From Streptomyces rishiriensis (GTDB lineage: Bacteria > Actinomycetota > Actinomycetes > Streptomycetales > Streptomycetaceae): a stretch of DNA of 64,000 nt. The position numbers and the translations under genes were made by a program. The stretch is taken from positions 248,001 to 312,000 of the forward strand of contig NZ_BEWA01000004.1 in the NCBI RefSeq assembly GCF_003112535.1. Reading direction: 5' to 3'. Shown here piece by piece: positions 1-8,104 of the stretch. Within the stretch, counting starts at the first letter, position 1; every line of letters begins with the position of its first letter. Below the pieces are notes generated by a model. It was not told where the DNA came from. It did no database searches and saw only the letters and a program-made list of their open reading frames with translations.

Positions 1-93
1 CGTTGCGACGCCTTCTGCCGCTATGGTCCCGGTCGGTGGGTCGAGGTCCCTCGCCCCCGCCAGCCCTCGGGGGGAGGGAAGGAACCCAAGACG

Positions 94-1614
94 ATGCCCG
101 TACCCGTACCGCGGCAGAGAGCGATCCCGGCCGTGGAAAGTGGTCAGGCGCAGGCCGCGCCCGCAGTCGGCGGTCCCTCCAAGGAAGAAGCCGTCCGCAG
201 CGAGGAAGCCGGTCGCGACGAGGCGACGCCGGCCGACGACAACGACGCCACGCGCAACGCCACGCCCGCCGAAGACGCCCACCAGGGCGCGAGCACTACC
301 GGCATGAGCACGACCGGTGTGAGCACCACCGGCACCACCGGCGCCACCGGCGCCACCGGCGCCAACAGCGCCACCGGCGCCAACGGCGTGAGCTGCGGTG
401 ACGCGGTCGCCGCCGGCGTGGGCTCCGCCCACACCACCCTCACCCTGCTCCTGATCGAGGACGACCCCACGGCCGCCCCGATCGTGCGCGACGTGCGCGA
501 CTCGGACGACAGGCCGATCCGGGTGCGCACCGCTCGCAACCTCACCGAGGCCGAGCGGCTGCTCACCGACGACGTCCACTGCATCCTGCTGGACCTCGCC
601 CTGCCCGCCCCGGGCCGCGCCTCCGCGGCCGCCGGGGACGACGACGAGCTCGCCGTGCTGAGGCACGTGCTGCGGCTCGCGCCCCGGCACGCCGTGCTCG
701 CGCTCACCGCGTCCGGCGACGCCGAGCGCGGCGCCGAGGCGGTGCGGGTGGGCGCCCAGGACTACCTCTTCAAGGACGAGCTGGACGGCCGGCTGCTGAG
801 CCGCGCCATCCGCTACGCCGTGGAGCGGAAACGTTCCGACACCGCCGAGCGGCGGCTCGCCGAGGGCAAGCTGCGCGCGCAGGAGAACGCCCGGCTGGAG
901 CGCGGCCTGCTGCCCACGCCCCTTCTTGAGGGCTCCCCGCTGCGCTTCGCCGCCCGCTACCGCCCCGGCCGCTCGCGCGCGCTGCTCGGCGGCGACTTCT
1001 ACGACACCGTGCGCACACCGGACGGCACCGTGCACGCCATGATCGGCGACGTCTGCGGACACGGCCCGGACGAGGCGGCGCTCGGCGTGGAGCTGCGCAT
1101 CGCCTGGCGGGCGCTGACCCTGGCGGGTCTGTGCGGAGACCAGTTGCTGAACACCCTCCAGCAGGTGCTGGAGCACGAACGCGACGACGACGAGATCTTC
1201 GCGACGCTGTGCACGGTGGACATCGCGCCCGACGGCCGCCGGGCGGGCCTGTGCCTGGCCGGCCATCCCGCGCCGCTGATCGCCCGCCCGGACCGGCCCG
1301 CACGTCTGCTGCCCCACGACAACAACGGCCCCGCCCTCGGCCTGCTGCCGGGCGCGCGCTGGCCGCGGACCCAGGTCGAGCTGGGGGCCGAGTGGAGCCT
1401 GATGATGTACACCGACGGCCTGATCGAGGGGCGGATCGGCGAGGGCCGGGAGCGGCTGGGTCAGGACGGCATGGTGGAGATGATCCGCCGGCAGCTCTCC
1501 GAGGGGCTGAGCGGGGAGGCGTTGCTGCGGGCCGCGGTGAACGAGGTGCGCGAGCTCAACGGGGGCGAGCTGACGGACGACGTGGCGGTGGTCCTGCTGG
1601 ACCGGGTTCCCTGA
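94..1614 (+). CDS. Receiver-domain PP2C (SpoIIE-type) protein phosphatase
   Basis: A 506-aa cytoplasmic signalling protein that probably dephosphorylates a Ser/Thr-phosphorylated partner such as an anti-sigma antagonist under control of a receiver domain. Residues 1-110 are disordered and contain a Thr/Gly/Ala repeat tract (about 66-98). Residues 114-240 form a CheY-like receiver with an acidic pocket (IEDDP) and a candidate phospho-acceptor Asp in CILLDLALP. A short helical linker leads to a SpoIIE-type PP2C domain (about 285-505) with the metal-binding motifs LLGGDFYD, IGDVCGHG and YTDGLIEGR and a terminal LTDDVAVVLL. The ATG follows a purine-rich stretch (GGGAGGGAAGGAA). No HATPase domain is present and no sensor kinase is adjacent, so input and target are unknown. 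Confidence 0.9.
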   Translation: MPVPVPRQRAIPAVESGQAQAAPAVGGPSKEEAVRSEEAGRDEATPADDNDATRNATPAEDAHQGASTTGMSTTGVSTTGTTGATGATGANSATGANGVSCGDAVAAGVGSAHTTLTLLLIEDDPTAAPIVRDVRDSDDRPIRVRTARNLTEAERLLTDDVHCILLDLALPAPGRASAAAGDDDELAVLRHVLRLAPRHAVLALTASGDAERGAEAVRVGAQDYLFKDELDGRLLSRAIRYAVERKRSDTAERRLAEGKLRAQENARLERGLLPTPLLEGSPLRFAARYRPGRSRALLGGDFYDTVRTPDGTVHAMIGDVCGHGPDEAALGVELRIAWRALTLAGLCGDQLLNTLQQVLEHERDDDEIFATLCTVDIAPDGRRAGLCLAGHPAPLIARPDRPARLLPHDNNGPALGLLPGARWPRTQVELGAEWSLMMYTDGLIEGRIGEGRERLGQDGMVEMIRRQLSEGLSGEALLRAAVNEVRELNGGELTDDVAVVLLDRVP

Positions 1615-1646
1615 GCGGGGTCCGGCCTGCCGGGTTCGGCCAGGGG

Positions 1647-1985
1647 CTAGCGTCCGCCGTTGTAAGGACCGTACGGGCCGTCGCTGCTGCTTCCGCCGCG
1701 TCGGCGCCCCCAGCCGCCGCCACCCGAGACCTGCCTGAGGGCGGGGCGCACGTCCACGAAGAAGACGATCGTGGCGACGAGGCCCGCGAGCTGCAGGAAG
1801 AGCATCGGCACCAGCAGGTTCACCGCGACGGCGATGCCGAGGATGATCAGCCAGAACCCCTTGTTCTGCTTGTCGGCGGCCCGGTAGGCGTCGTCACGGA
1901 ACACGGCCGCCATCACCAGAGCCACCACGGCGAGGACCAGCATGGCGAGGTACAACAGCCACATCAGTCCCGCGAAGCCTGACAT
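1647..1985 (-). CDS. DUF2516 family membrane protein
   Basis: A small integral membrane protein of about 112 aa, convergent with the phosphatase gene. Hydrophobic segments lie near the N terminus (LMWLLYLAMLVLAVVALVMA) and in the middle (FWLIILGIAVAVNLLVPMLF, then LAGLVATIVFFV). A charged loop RDDAYRAADKQNKGFW sits between them, and the tail is Gly/Arg/Ser-rich and cytoplasmic in appearance. This pattern matches the DUF2516 family of Actinobacteria, whose function is not known. The ATG at 1985 was chosen; in-frame GTG codons at 1990-2003 could add up to six residues. Neighbours do not suggest a role. Confidence 0.8.
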   Translation of the reverse strand: MSGFAGLMWLLYLAMLVLAVVALVMAAVFRDDAYRAADKQNKGFWLIILGIAVAVNLLVPMLFLQLAGLVATIVFFVDVRPALRQVSGGGGWGRRRGGSSSDGPYGPYNGGR

Positions 1986-2159
1986 CAGCACAACGCCCAC
2001 CACCCGATTCGACGCGTCTCGACTCGACCCTGCTCGTCCTACGCGGTCACGGTACCCGCAACCGCCCTTCGCCTACCCGTACAACGGGCCGGGCACCGCA
2101 TCAGTGCCCGGCCCGTGACCGTATATCGCTGTTCGCCGTGTCCGTCCCGGCCGCCGGTC

Positions 2160-2861
2160 TCACTTGGTGGGCGGCGTCGTCTTCTTCGCAACGGGCTTGC
2201 GCACCGGAGCCTTCTTGACGGTGGACGTCTTCGCCTCCGGGGCGGGCACGGTGACGGCGGCCGGAGCGGGCTTCGGCGCGCCGGTCTCCTTGACCTGGAC
2301 CGGGTCGGTCTTCGGCTCGGTCTTCGGCTCGGCGCTCGGCTCGACCGCGATCGCCAGCTCCTCGATCTCCTCGGCCGCCTCACCGCGCCACGTCCGCACG
2401 GCCTGCTCGCCGTGCTCGGCGACCTTCTCGTAGGTCTCACGGGCCTTGACGGCGTACTCGGCGGCGACGCCGACACCGCGCAGCGCGAAGTCCTGGGCGG
2501 ACTCGCCGAGCTTCTTCAGGTCGGCGTCGAGGGTGCTGCCGAGCTTCTTGATGTCCCCGTCGAGGGTGCTGATGAAGTCGGTGACCCTGGACTGGAGGGA
2601 CTCCTGCGCCTCCTTGGCGCGGGCGGTCGCCTCCTTGGCACGGGCGGTCGCCTCCTTGGCGCGGGCGCCCGCCTTCTCCTGCACGGTCTTGGGGTCGGTG
2701 TTGCGGACCGCCTCGAAACGGGCCGGGGCCTCGGCGCGCAGCTGCTCGACCAGGCCGGGCACCTTCTTCGCCTGCTGGAGGGCCAGGTCGGCGGTGCCCG
2801 CGGCGAAGTAGAGCGGAGTCGGGTCGCTGAGGGTCTTGCGCAGGTCGTCGGTGATGGCCAT
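2160..2861 (-). CDS. HbhA-like / histone-like helical protein with Lys-Pro-Ala tail
   Basis: A 233-aa protein. The first 150 residues are almost continuous amphipathic helix (MAITDDLRKTLSDPTPLY at the start, then heptad-like ARAKEATARAKEA repeats at about 75-90). The remainder is a Pro/Lys/Ala-rich basic tail ending in KKAPVRKPVAKKTT. This two-part layout matches mycobacterial heparin-binding haemagglutinin (HbhA) and its Streptomyces relatives, in which the basic tail binds polyanions such as glycans or nucleic acid. The ATG at 2861 has a strong ribosome site (GGGAGGA); a much longer frame running to 4013 is only open chance sequence. Location (surface, membrane edge or nucleoid) cannot be settled from sequence. 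Confidence 0.8.
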   Translation of the reverse strand: MAITDDLRKTLSDPTPLYFAAGTADLALQQAKKVPGLVEQLRAEAPARFEAVRNTDPKTVQEKAGARAKEATARAKEATARAKEAQESLQSRVTDFISTLDGDIKKLGSTLDADLKKLGESAQDFALRGVGVAAEYAVKARETYEKVAEHGEQAVRTWRGEAAEEIEELAIAVEPSAEPKTEPKTDPVQVKETGAPKPAPAAVTVPAPEAKTSTVKKAPVRKPVAKKTTPPTK

Positions 2862-3025
2862 GGTGAAGGTCCTCCCGGATTGACGTTCGTCGTGCAGGTC
2901 GTGTGCGTCGTATGCGTCGTGCGAGCCGAGTACGGCGAACGCCTCGATCACATCGAGTGCGTCCACGTCGCCCTCGGCCGAGGGTCGCGCGGTTCCGCAG
3001 CGGTGCGGCCGGTCCCCTGGACCGG

Positions 3026-3475
3026 TCAACCGGCCGTCTGCTGCGGATCGGCGTCGCTCTCCTGCGCCCGGGCGTCCGCGCCGTCCGTTCCGACGTGGCC
3101 GCGGTGGTCGCTCCCGATCCCGTTCTCCTTGCGGAAGGACTCGTAGATCTGGAGCAGCGCCAGCTTCTGCGCCTCGGTGAGCGTGGGATCGGCGAGGATG
3201 ACCGCTCGGGTCGCGCCCTCCCGTCGGTACTCCTCCCCGTCCCGCTCCGCGTCGAGGATGCCGGCCCGCACGTACAGCGTCTCGGCGGAGATCCGCAGCG
3301 CCTTGGCGACCTGCTGCAGCACCTCCGCGCTCGGCTTGCGCAGCCCGCGCTCGATCTGGCTCAGATACGGGTTGGACACCCCGGCGGCGTCGGCGAGCTG
3401 CCGCAGCGACAGTTGCGCGTTGCGCCGCTGCTCGCGCAGATACTCGCCGAGATTGCCGACGTTGAGCGATGCCAT
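3026..3475 (-). CDS. XRE-family helix-turn-helix regulator
   Basis: A 149-aa DNA-binding protein. The N-terminal 70 residues are a Cro/C1-type HTH (YLREQRRNAQLSLRQLADAAGVSNPYLSQIERG continuing to LRISAETLYVRAG). The C-terminal half contains LTEAQKLALLQIYESFRKENG, a likely short oligomerisation helix, and a hydrophilic tail. The ATG at 3475 is preceded by GGTGGAGG; the upstream GTG at 3493 lacks that spacing. It is divergent from nothing and sits just upstream of the HbhA-like gene on the same strand, so it may control that gene as well as itself. A 20-bp palindrome in its promoter is listed separately. Ligand or signal is unknown. Confidence 0.88.
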   Translation of the reverse strand: MASLNVGNLGEYLREQRRNAQLSLRQLADAAGVSNPYLSQIERGLRKPSAEVLQQVAKALRISAETLYVRAGILDAERDGEEYRREGATRAVILADPTLTEAQKLALLQIYESFRKENGIGSDHRGHVGTDGADARAQESDADPQQTAG

Positions 3476-3500
3476 GCCTCCACCTTGCCCCACCCGCGCT

Positions 3501-3526
3501 AACTATTGCAAGCACCTGCTTGCAAA
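3501..3526 (-). promoter_or_regulatory. Promoter and palindromic operator of the XRE gene
   Basis: A perfect inverted repeat, TTGCAAGCA-CC-TGCTTGCAA (3507-3526), lies 32 bp upstream of the XRE start. On the minus strand it is followed at once by a -10-like TAGTTA (3506-3501), so a dimer bound here would block the promoter. This fits negative autoregulation; the binding itself is inferred. Confidence 0.65.
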
Positions 3527-3628
3527 AGTGCGCCACACCACTCGGGAGGAGGACACCGCACCCTGCGGCCGGCGCCCTTCGCCCCGGCCGCCGCCCTCGA
3601 CGCCTCACCCGCCCACTCCTGAGCCCCG

Positions 3629-4156
3629 TCACCGCGCCGGCGGCCCGGGATGCCTCCGCACAGTCCGTGCCCGCCCGCCCGCGATCCACTCCGTCACCGC
3701 CGCGAGGTCCGCGTCGCGGAGGGCGTGGGCGGGGTGGACGCGGTGCAGGAGACCCGGCGCGGGGTGGTGGGCGGCCACCCAGTCGCGGTCGGCGTCGGTG
3801 ATCTCGTCGTCGAGCCAGACGAACGGCCTGCCCGCGGCCAGGGACACCAGGGTCCGCGTCTTCCAGTGGACGCCGCCGCCTCCCGGTGGCTGGTCCGCGT
3901 CCGGCCATGTCTCGTCCGGCCAGTCCGCGACCGGCAGCGCGGGGAGGCCGAGCCTGGGTGCGAGGAGCGTGTTCGCGTCGTCCAGCCAGGTCGTCGCCCA
4001 CGTCAACTCGCACCCCAGCGCGAGGAGTCGGGGGCCGAGGGACGGGTCGAGCCGGGACAGGAGAGGGTGCGCGGGGGACGGCGGCCCGTACTCGGGGTAG
4101 GGGTCCGTGCCTCCGAACGGGATCAGCGTCCCGTCGACGTCGAGGAAGAGCAGCAT
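3629..4156 (-). CDS. HAD-superfamily protein (HAD_SAK-like)
   Basis: A protein of about 175 aa beginning MLLFLDVDGTLIPFGG, the HAD motif I with both aspartates (DVDGT). Later it has a TWLDD-like stretch near WATTWLDDANTLLAP and a motif IV-like FVWLDDEITDADRDW, then an Arg-rich tail. The size and the WATTW and WLDDE elements resemble the compact HAD domain found in 'Swiss army knife' RNA-repair proteins, so a phosphatase on a nucleic-acid or small phosphate substrate is plausible but unproven. Start at ATG 4156 places motif I at the N terminus as usual; a GTG one codon upstream is possible. No obvious partner gene. Confidence 0.75.
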   Translation of the reverse strand: MLLFLDVDGTLIPFGGTDPYPEYGPPSPAHPLLSRLDPSLGPRLLALGCELTWATTWLDDANTLLAPRLGLPALPVADWPDETWPDADQPPGGGGVHWKTRTLVSLAAGRPFVWLDDEITDADRDWVAAHHPAPGLLHRVHPAHALRDADLAAVTEWIAGGRARTVRRHPGPPAR

Positions 4157-4226
4157 CACCGTCCAGGATGCCCCGGTCACCCCTTCGCCGTAACTCCGAA
4201 GGGGCACGCGGAGGGCGGTACGGGGC

Positions 4227-5210
4227 TCACTGTTCCCAGGGCAGGGGGCGTTCGTGGACGATCTCCAGGCGGGTCACCGCGCGGGTGAGCACCACGTACA
4301 GGCGGTTCAGGCCGCGTTGTTCCGCCTCCGCGACGGCCGCCGGTTCGACGGCGACGACGTGGTCGTACTCCAGGCCCTTGGCGAGGGTCGCGGGGACGAC
4401 CGTCACCCGGGCGGCCGGTTCGTCCGGGCCGCAGGACGGCAGGCCGGCCGCCGTGAGCGCCTCGCGGACGGCGGCCGCCTGCGGGTCCGCCGCGATGACG
4501 CCGACCGATCCCTCGTGGGCGAGCGCGTCGCGCACGGCGGCGACGACCGCGCCGGACAGGTCGCCGTTCGCCCGCCGGACGCGCAGTTCGCCGTCGCGGC
4601 GCAGCGAGTCGGCCCGCGGCACGTCGACGTCGAGGCGGTCCAGGACACGGCCCGCGAGGGCGAGCACGGCGGCCGGGACGCGGAAGCCCGTGGTCAGCGG
4701 GACGATCGTGGCGTCCGGCTTGCCCAGGTGGGTCATCTGCACCTGCCACGAGGCCGCCGCCCACGGGGTGGTGCCCTGCGCCAGGTCGCCGAGGACGGTG
4801 AGCGAGCCGAAGGGGACCCGGCGGGCGACGGCGCGGCACTCCATCGGCGAGAGGCCCTGAGCCTCGTCGACCACGACATGCCCGTAGCCCCGGGGGTGTT
4901 CCAGGAGGCCGGCCACCTCGTCGAGCAGGACGAGGTCGGCCGTCGACCAGCGCGCCGACTTCGGGGAGCGGGGCGGGCGCGGCCAGAGCAGGGCGCGCTG
5001 CTCGTCCGCGTCCAGCAGGCCGGACGCCGCCCGTGCCAACGCCTCGGCGTCCATGAGGAGTCCGGCGACGACCTCCTCGGGGCGCAGCTTCGGCCACACC
5101 GCTTCCACGCACGCGCTCACGGCCCGCGCCCGTTCGATCCGGCGGGTCCAGGAGGCCGGGCGCGGCCCGTTCCGGCGTTCGACCAGCTCGAGCCTGGGGC
5201 GGCCGGGAGT
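4227..5210 (-). pseudogene. helR: Truncated HelR/HelD-type RNA polymerase-associated helicase (C-terminal half)
   Basis: This frame encodes the back half of a UvrD-like SF1 ATPase of the HelD/HelR type, which strips RNA polymerase from DNA and, in Streptomyces, rescues it from rifamycins. Visible are motif II (HVVVDEAQGLSPME), motif III (LTVLGDLAQGTTPW), TTGFRVP, motif V (AKGLEYDHVVAVEP) and motif VI (GLNRLYVVLTRAVTRLEIVHERPLPWEQ, split by its natural spacing). The reading frame continues upstream of the GTG at 5118-5120 through RLELVERRNGPRP to about 5210. There it meets, out of frame, the start of a TetR gene. The Walker A motif and the N-terminal RNAP-binding coiled coil are gone, so ATPase function is lost. 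Internal deletion is the simplest explanation. Confidence 0.8.
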
Positions 5211-5261
5211 CGAGTGCCGGCGAGCGCCGGCAAGTGCTGCCGAGCGCCGCCGAGAGCAGCC

Positions 5262-5398
5262 GAGATCTCCGCCGCCGCGGCGACCTCGGCGACGGACACC
5301 GCGTCGAAGCCACGCTCCAGGAACAGCCGGACGGCGACCTCCGACACGGCCTGGTACATCCGCTGCCTCTTGCGCTCACGCAGCCCGGTCTCACTCAT
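5262..5398 (-). pseudogene. TetR-family regulator, N-terminal fragment
   Basis: The frame starts MSETGLRERKRQRMYQAV and continues with VRLFLERGFDAVSVAEVAAAAEIS, the first two helices of a TetR DNA-binding domain. Homology ends at about 5262: the expected recognition helix (a YxxFxxK type) is missing and the frame runs on into helicase DNA read in the wrong frame to 5117. The promoter looks intact: TAGGCT then six bases then ATG, a leaderless arrangement. It is the upstream side of the deletion that also removed the front of the adjacent helicase. A TetR gene next to helR would fit a regulator of that gene, but this is inference. Confidence 0.78.
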
Positions 5399-5518
5399 GG
5401 GGCGAGCCTACGGGCCCCGCCCGTCACCCGGCGGGGCCGCGCCAACGGGACGGCAGCACTCCGGCATCGACGGTCCCAGACCAGCCGGCCGCGTCACCAA
5501 CCTGTCGGGACGGCACGC

Positions 5519-7708
5519 CTAGGCCAGGGCGCGGGCCAGATAGGGGTTTGCCGTCGCGGGGACGGAGAGACCGAGGGACGCGGTGGCCGCCGCGAGGGTG
5601 TCGGCGTAGGAGTTGACGGCCCGGCGGACGTTGGGAGCGTCCAGGCCCGACCCGGTCGCCAGCCGGTCGAGGTCGATGTACGCGGAGCGGACGATCTCGA
5701 TCCGGCGGTAGACGACCCAGTCCTTCCCCCAGTCCCGGGTGTACTCCGGGGCCAGCCGCCGCTGCCAGCGGAGGAACATCCGCTCCCTGATCTCCGGCTT
5801 GGTCGGCGTGAGATGCATGTGCCGGACCAGGTCGTAGAGCGGGTCGCCGACCAGGGCCATCTCCCAGTCGATGATCGTCAGGGCCAGGGCGTCGTCGCGG
5901 CGCACCAGGTTCCACGGGTTGAGGTCGCCGTGCAGCAGGGCCGGCGCCCGATGGCCCACCCGGTGCCCCGACAGGATCTCCCGCAGCCGCCGTTCGTCGG
6001 GCAGCCCCAGCGTGCGGGCCAGCTGCAGCGACTTCTTCGGCAGGTCGCGGACCAGACCGACCAGCTGTTCCTTCAGCCACTCGCAGAAATCCACGTGCCC
6101 GGCCTGCGGATCGATCAACCCATGGTCCACCCGGGTCAGTTCGCACAACTGGTCGACGAGTGCGTCCGCCTCGTGCGGCAGCAGGCCGTTCACCGGGTGG
6201 ACGGGCGCCCGGTCGATGTGGGTGCCCTCGTAGGTGTGGATGCTGAGCTGGTCGTCCGGATAGCTCACACCCAGGGCGAGGACCTCCGGCGCCGCCACCC
6301 GGACCCGCGACTCCTGGATCGCCTGCAGGACGACGTGCTCGCTCAGGTACTTGGGCTCCCGGCGCGAGACGTCGGGCAGTTTGCGGCGCACGACCACGGG
6401 GGTGCGCGTGCCCTGCACCCGGACCACGGAGTTGAGGTGCGCGGTCCCCTTGAAGACCCGGTGCGCCGGAGCGGCTCCCTCCGCGAGCAGCGCCTCCCGC
6501 ACGGCGGAGGCCGGGAAGCGGGGGTTCTCGGTGAGTCGCGGATCCGGCTGCCAGCCGAAGGCCTTCATGATCCAGTCCCGGCCGCCGACCGCCCCGTCGC
6601 CCCGCGACGCCAGCCACCGGAACAGGGCCCGTCCGATCTCGTCGTTCGTCGGGACGTTCCTGAGCCGCAGGGGCGCCGCCGCCGCCCGCAGCGCCCGTCC
6701 CACCTCCACCGTCGCCTCGTCCAGGCTCTTCTGGGTGAACGACTCCAGCAGGGACCGCGCGGCCCGCATGACGTCGGGATAGAGGGACTGCGCCCGCTCG
6801 AAATCGAGGTAGTGGCGCAGATCCCTGGCGAGCCCCTTGATCGCGCTGGGCCGGCACTCCCGCATGGCCTGCGCCCAGGCGGCGATCACCTCGTCCCACT
6901 GGTGGTCCGGGTACCGCATGCGCACGAGGTGGGTGGCGAGGTCGTGCAGGGGGTCGCCGTACGTCGCAAGCTCCCAGTCGACGCAGACGAGCGGCGGGTC
7001 GCCGTCGTACGAGACGATCACGTTGTCCCGGTGCAGGTCCGCGTGGAGCAGGCTGTACGGCCGCCGGGTCATGGCCGGCACCCGCTCGGCCAGCCGGAGC
7101 AGCGCGTCGTCGGAGACGCCCAACGCCTTGAACAGTCCGCCGAACTCGTCCCAGTTCGGCTTGCGGATCTCCGCGTCGGCGAGACGGGCCAGGGTCCTCA
7201 GAAAGGCCTGGCTGTCGCTGTGGTTGGCGGGCCACGATCTCGGCAGGGCCGGCAACGCGGACAGGCGCACCTGGGTCATCTGGGCCAGCAGGCCCGCCAG
7301 CGCCCTCATCAGCAGGGTGTCGACAGGCTTACCGTTTCCGCAGATGGTGGAGAGCGGCACGCCGTCCACATAGCTGTGGACGGCGTAGTCCGGTGTCTCG
7401 ACCAGGCACGCGGGGGCGTGGGGCAGGACGCCCTGGAGGGCGTCGAGGATCGCCGCCTCGTCCTGCCACGTCCTGATCACCACGGGCAGCGCGTCCCGTC
7501 GCCGGATGCGCACCGTCACGAGCGTGCCCGGCTCGCGGCGCAGCCGTCGCGCCACCTCGTCCGTCAGCGGCAGCACGTGGTTGCGATGGTGGTGGCCGCT
7601 GGACGCCTGTGTGGACTCCGCGGCCCGGACGAAGGCACGTAGGACGCCGGACGTGCCCTCGGCGGCTCGTTCCCCGGGGTGACGAAGGGGAACAAGGTGG
7701 TCGACCAC
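5519..7708 (-). CDS. Tandem APH-fold phosphotransferase (two kinase domains in one chain)
   Basis: A 729-aa cytoplasmic protein with two complete aminoglycoside-phosphotransferase/choline-kinase-like domains. Domain 1 (about 45-330) has the catalytic loop LLHADLHRDN (Asp about 224, Asn about 229) and the metal motif VCVDWELATYGDP (Asp about 244). Domain 2 (about 390-700) repeats this as LLHGDLNPWN and TIIDWEMALVGDP, with a likely ATP-binding Lys in VVVRRKLPD. Most family members carry one domain of about 300 aa, so the duplication is unusual. The GTG start at 7708 has GGAG at the right distance. It lies downstream of an NRPS gene and a 67-codon ORF on the same strand, suggesting that it phosphorylates the NRPS product, an intermediate or the small peptide. 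Substrate unknown. Confidence 0.85.
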   Translation of the reverse strand: MVDHLVPLRHPGERAAEGTSGVLRAFVRAAESTQASSGHHHRNHVLPLTDEVARRLRREPGTLVTVRIRRRDALPVVIRTWQDEAAILDALQGVLPHAPACLVETPDYAVHSYVDGVPLSTICGNGKPVDTLLMRALAGLLAQMTQVRLSALPALPRSWPANHSDSQAFLRTLARLADAEIRKPNWDEFGGLFKALGVSDDALLRLAERVPAMTRRPYSLLHADLHRDNVIVSYDGDPPLVCVDWELATYGDPLHDLATHLVRMRYPDHQWDEVIAAWAQAMRECRPSAIKGLARDLRHYLDFERAQSLYPDVMRAARSLLESFTQKSLDEATVEVGRALRAAAAPLRLRNVPTNDEIGRALFRWLASRGDGAVGGRDWIMKAFGWQPDPRLTENPRFPASAVREALLAEGAAPAHRVFKGTAHLNSVVRVQGTRTPVVVRRKLPDVSRREPKYLSEHVVLQAIQESRVRVAAPEVLALGVSYPDDQLSIHTYEGTHIDRAPVHPVNGLLPHEADALVDQLCELTRVDHGLIDPQAGHVDFCEWLKEQLVGLVRDLPKKSLQLARTLGLPDERRLREILSGHRVGHRAPALLHGDLNPWNLVRRDDALALTIIDWEMALVGDPLYDLVRHMHLTPTKPEIRERMFLRWQRRLAPEYTRDWGKDWVVYRRIEIVRSAYIDLDRLATGSGLDAPNVRRAVNSYADTLAAATASLGLSVPATANPYLARALA

Positions 7709-7845
7709 TGGCCGCTCCGGATACTCGCGCTGGGCATGTTAGGGCAAACGGTAAAGGCGCCGCACGACCGGAGCGATGCAAGTGAGCCAATGGGTGGGTG
7801 CCACTCATCCGCGTCAGGCCGTCCGGGACCGGCTGGTTCGCCGTC

Positions 7846-8049
7846 TTATACGGATGGACGGGAGTGATTGCTCGCGCGATTGAGGCATGCTAGCGCAGCG
7901 CGGACCGGTTGTTCGGCGAGATGCGTCCAGCCCGGGTCGCACCACGCCTGCCGGGTTTCCCCGAACACCGTGCCCGACGAGTCGGGGTCGCCGTCCTTCA
8001 CCTGGTGGGTGGGCGTGGCGCCGAGACCCGGCACGTCGAGGGCGGTCAT
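7846..8049 (-). CDS. 67-aa hypothetical protein between NRPS and tandem kinase
   Basis: A small ORF starting 55 bp after the NRPS stop, with an excellent ribosome site (GAGGAG, three bases before ATG). Its first 45 codons show the strong third-position G/C bias of real Streptomyces genes; the last 15 are weaker (CTA, GCA, AAT, GTA), and it ends in TAA, a rare stop here. The product begins MTALDVPGLGATPTHQ and includes ETRQAWCDPGWTHLAEQ and two cysteines. No family is recognised. It could be an accessory protein of the NRPS, a peptide substrate of the adjacent kinase, or the remnant of a longer gene. The 137 bp between it and the kinase gene hold no further ORF. Confidence 0.5.
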   Translation of the reverse strand: MTALDVPGLGATPTHQVKDGDPDSSGTVFGETRQAWCDPGWTHLAEQPVRAALACLNRASNHSRPSV

Positions 8050-8104
8050 CTGCTCCTCGGAATCCAGTTCGAGCTGCCGCCGGCGCGCCCGCCCCCGCCG
8101 CGGC

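Noticed and set aside
2160..4013. 617-codon minus-strand frame covering three genes
   Set aside because: Only its last 233 codons encode a recognisable protein; the rest runs antisense or out of frame through the XRE and HAD genes. High GC leaves long frames open.
5234..7642. 802-codon plus-strand frame opposite the tandem kinase
   Set aside because: Mirror of the real kinase gene; no domain motifs and no ribosome site.
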